From the NCBI GenBank assembly GCA_947176615.1, contig CAMWRO010000167.1:1-6676 (forward strand): a DNA stretch of 6,676 nt, in the 5' to 3' direction. Position numbers and translations under genes: made by a program. This DNA comes from an uncultured Porphyromonadaceae bacterium (GTDB lineage Bacteria > Bacteroidota > Bacteroidia > Bacteroidales > Muribaculaceae). Under the pieces are notes generated by a model, which searched no databases, was not told where the DNA came from, and worked only from the letters and a program-made list of their open reading frames with translations. This document shows, piece after piece, positions 6,100 through 6,676 of this stretch. Within the stretch, counting starts at the first letter, position 1. Each line of letters starts with the position of its first letter.

Positions 6100-6676
6100 T
6101 CGGCCAGTTTAGCCTTGATAAACTCGCGGTTGAGACGGGCGATGTTGCTGAGCGACTCGTTCTTGGGGCACTCGGCGGCACATGCGCCGGTGTTGGTACA
6201 GTTGCCGAAACCGAGTTCGTCCATCTTCTTGACCATAGCGCGGGCGCGACGGGCACGCTCTACCTGACCTTGGGGCAGGAGGGCAAACTGGCTCACCTTG
6301 GCAGCTACAAAGAGCATTGCCGAGCCGTTCTTACATGCTGCCACGCAGGCACCGCAGCCGATACATGTGGCCGAGTCCATAGCGATGTCGGCAACCTCCT
6401 TGGAGATGGGGGTAGCGTTGGCATCGGGAGCACCGCCGCAGTTGAACGATACATAACCGCCGGCCTGCTGGATTTTGTCAAAGGCGTTGCGGTCAACCAT
6501 GAGGTCGCGCACTACGGGGAATGCGGCAGAACGCCAAGGCTCGATGGTGATTGTATCTTCGTTGTTGAACTTGCGCATGTGGAGCTGGCAGGTAGTGATG
6601 CCCTGTACGGGACCGTGGGGGTGTCCGTTGATATAGAGCGAGCACATACCGCAGATACCCTCGCGGCAGTCGCTGT
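6096..6676 (-). CDS. sdhB: Succinate dehydrogenase/fumarate reductase iron-sulfur subunit (5' end outside window)
   Basis: This subunit carries electrons between the flavoprotein (SdhA/FrdA) and quinone through three iron-sulfur clusters on the cytoplasmic face of the membrane. The frame continues through the right edge. The internal ATG at 6647 is not the start, because just upstream lie D-C-R-E-G-I-C-G, part of the [2Fe-2S] motif C-x4-C-x2-C, whose fourth ligand is the Cys at 6588-6590. Numbering from that internal Met, C-I-G-C-G-A-C at 95-101 plus C160 should bind [4Fe-4S]. C105, C150 and C156 in N-C-T-N-T-G-A-C should bind [3Fe-4S]. All ligands are present. About 192 residues are visible, so some 60 are missing compared with the usual 250 or so. 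Bacteroidetes normally order the operon sdhC-sdhA-sdhB, so this is probably its last gene, consistent with the terminator directly after it. Many anaerobic relatives use the complex as a fumarate reductase, so frdB is an equally valid name. Confidence 0.96.
   Translation of the reverse strand, partial: SDCREGICGMCSLYINGHPHGPVQGITTCQLHMRKFNNEDTITIEPWRSAAFPVVRDLMVDRNAFDKIQQAGGYVSFNCGGAPDANATPISKEVADIAMDSATCIGCGACVAACKNGSAMLFVAAKVSQFALLPQGQVERARRARAMVKKMDELGFGNCTNTGACAAECPKNESLSNIARLNREFIKAKLAD

Noticed and set aside
1..6676. CRISPR array, mobile element, tRNA/rRNA, phage or defence genes
   Set aside because: No spaced direct repeats, transposase or integrase motifs, cloverleaf sequences or defence-type domains were seen on either strand. 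The window appears to be core chromosomal sequence.

Overview
The window looks like ordinary chromosomal sequence from a member of the Bacteroidales, possibly a GC-richer gut lineage such as Muribaculaceae. The phylum call rests on three things seen here. The RsmA and MgtE proteins read like Bacteroides orthologues recalled from memory. A TAnnTTTG-type -7 promoter element precedes rsmA. Start codons lack Shine-Dalgarno sequences. The family-level guess is inference only. Coding DNA is fairly GC-rich, while intergenic DNA is strongly AT-rich.

Layout, left to right. (1) About 2-1057 (+) is the 3' part of a gene cut by the window edge. It encodes a helical-repeat protein of unknown function that resembles the DUF1186 family. 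(2) 1086-2192 (-) is a membrane-anchored calcineurin-like metallophosphoesterase, convergent with gene 1. (3) An AT-rich divergent intergenic region (2193-2381) carries a clear -7 element for the next operon. (4) 2382-3227 (+) is rsmA/ksgA, the 16S rRNA dimethyladenosine transferase. It is joined through a TGATG stop-start overlap to (5) mgtE at 3227-4588 (+), a Mg2+ channel/transporter. (6) 4553-5662 (-) is an exported protein with an N-terminal carboxypeptidase-regulatory-like domain. Its last 11 codons and stop lie antisense to the end of mgtE. (7) 5727-6023 (-) is a 98-residue single-pass membrane protein with a basic tail. (8) 6096 to the right edge (-) is the C-terminal three quarters or so of the iron-sulfur subunit of succinate dehydrogenase/fumarate reductase, cut at its 5' end.

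The best-understood parts are central metabolism (the respiratory iron-sulfur subunit) and a ribosome-maturation/magnesium operon (rsmA-mgtE). The most unusual architecture is on the minus strand downstream of the sdhB-type gene. Two strong intrinsic-terminator hairpins each end only a few bases before the start codon of the next gene, with no convincing promoter in between. The mgtE end and the exported-protein end also overlap in a codon-aligned antisense arrangement.

I found no CRISPR array, tRNA, rRNA, insertion sequence, phage gene or defence system. I do not see evidence of a new multi-gene system. The items below are modest leads.
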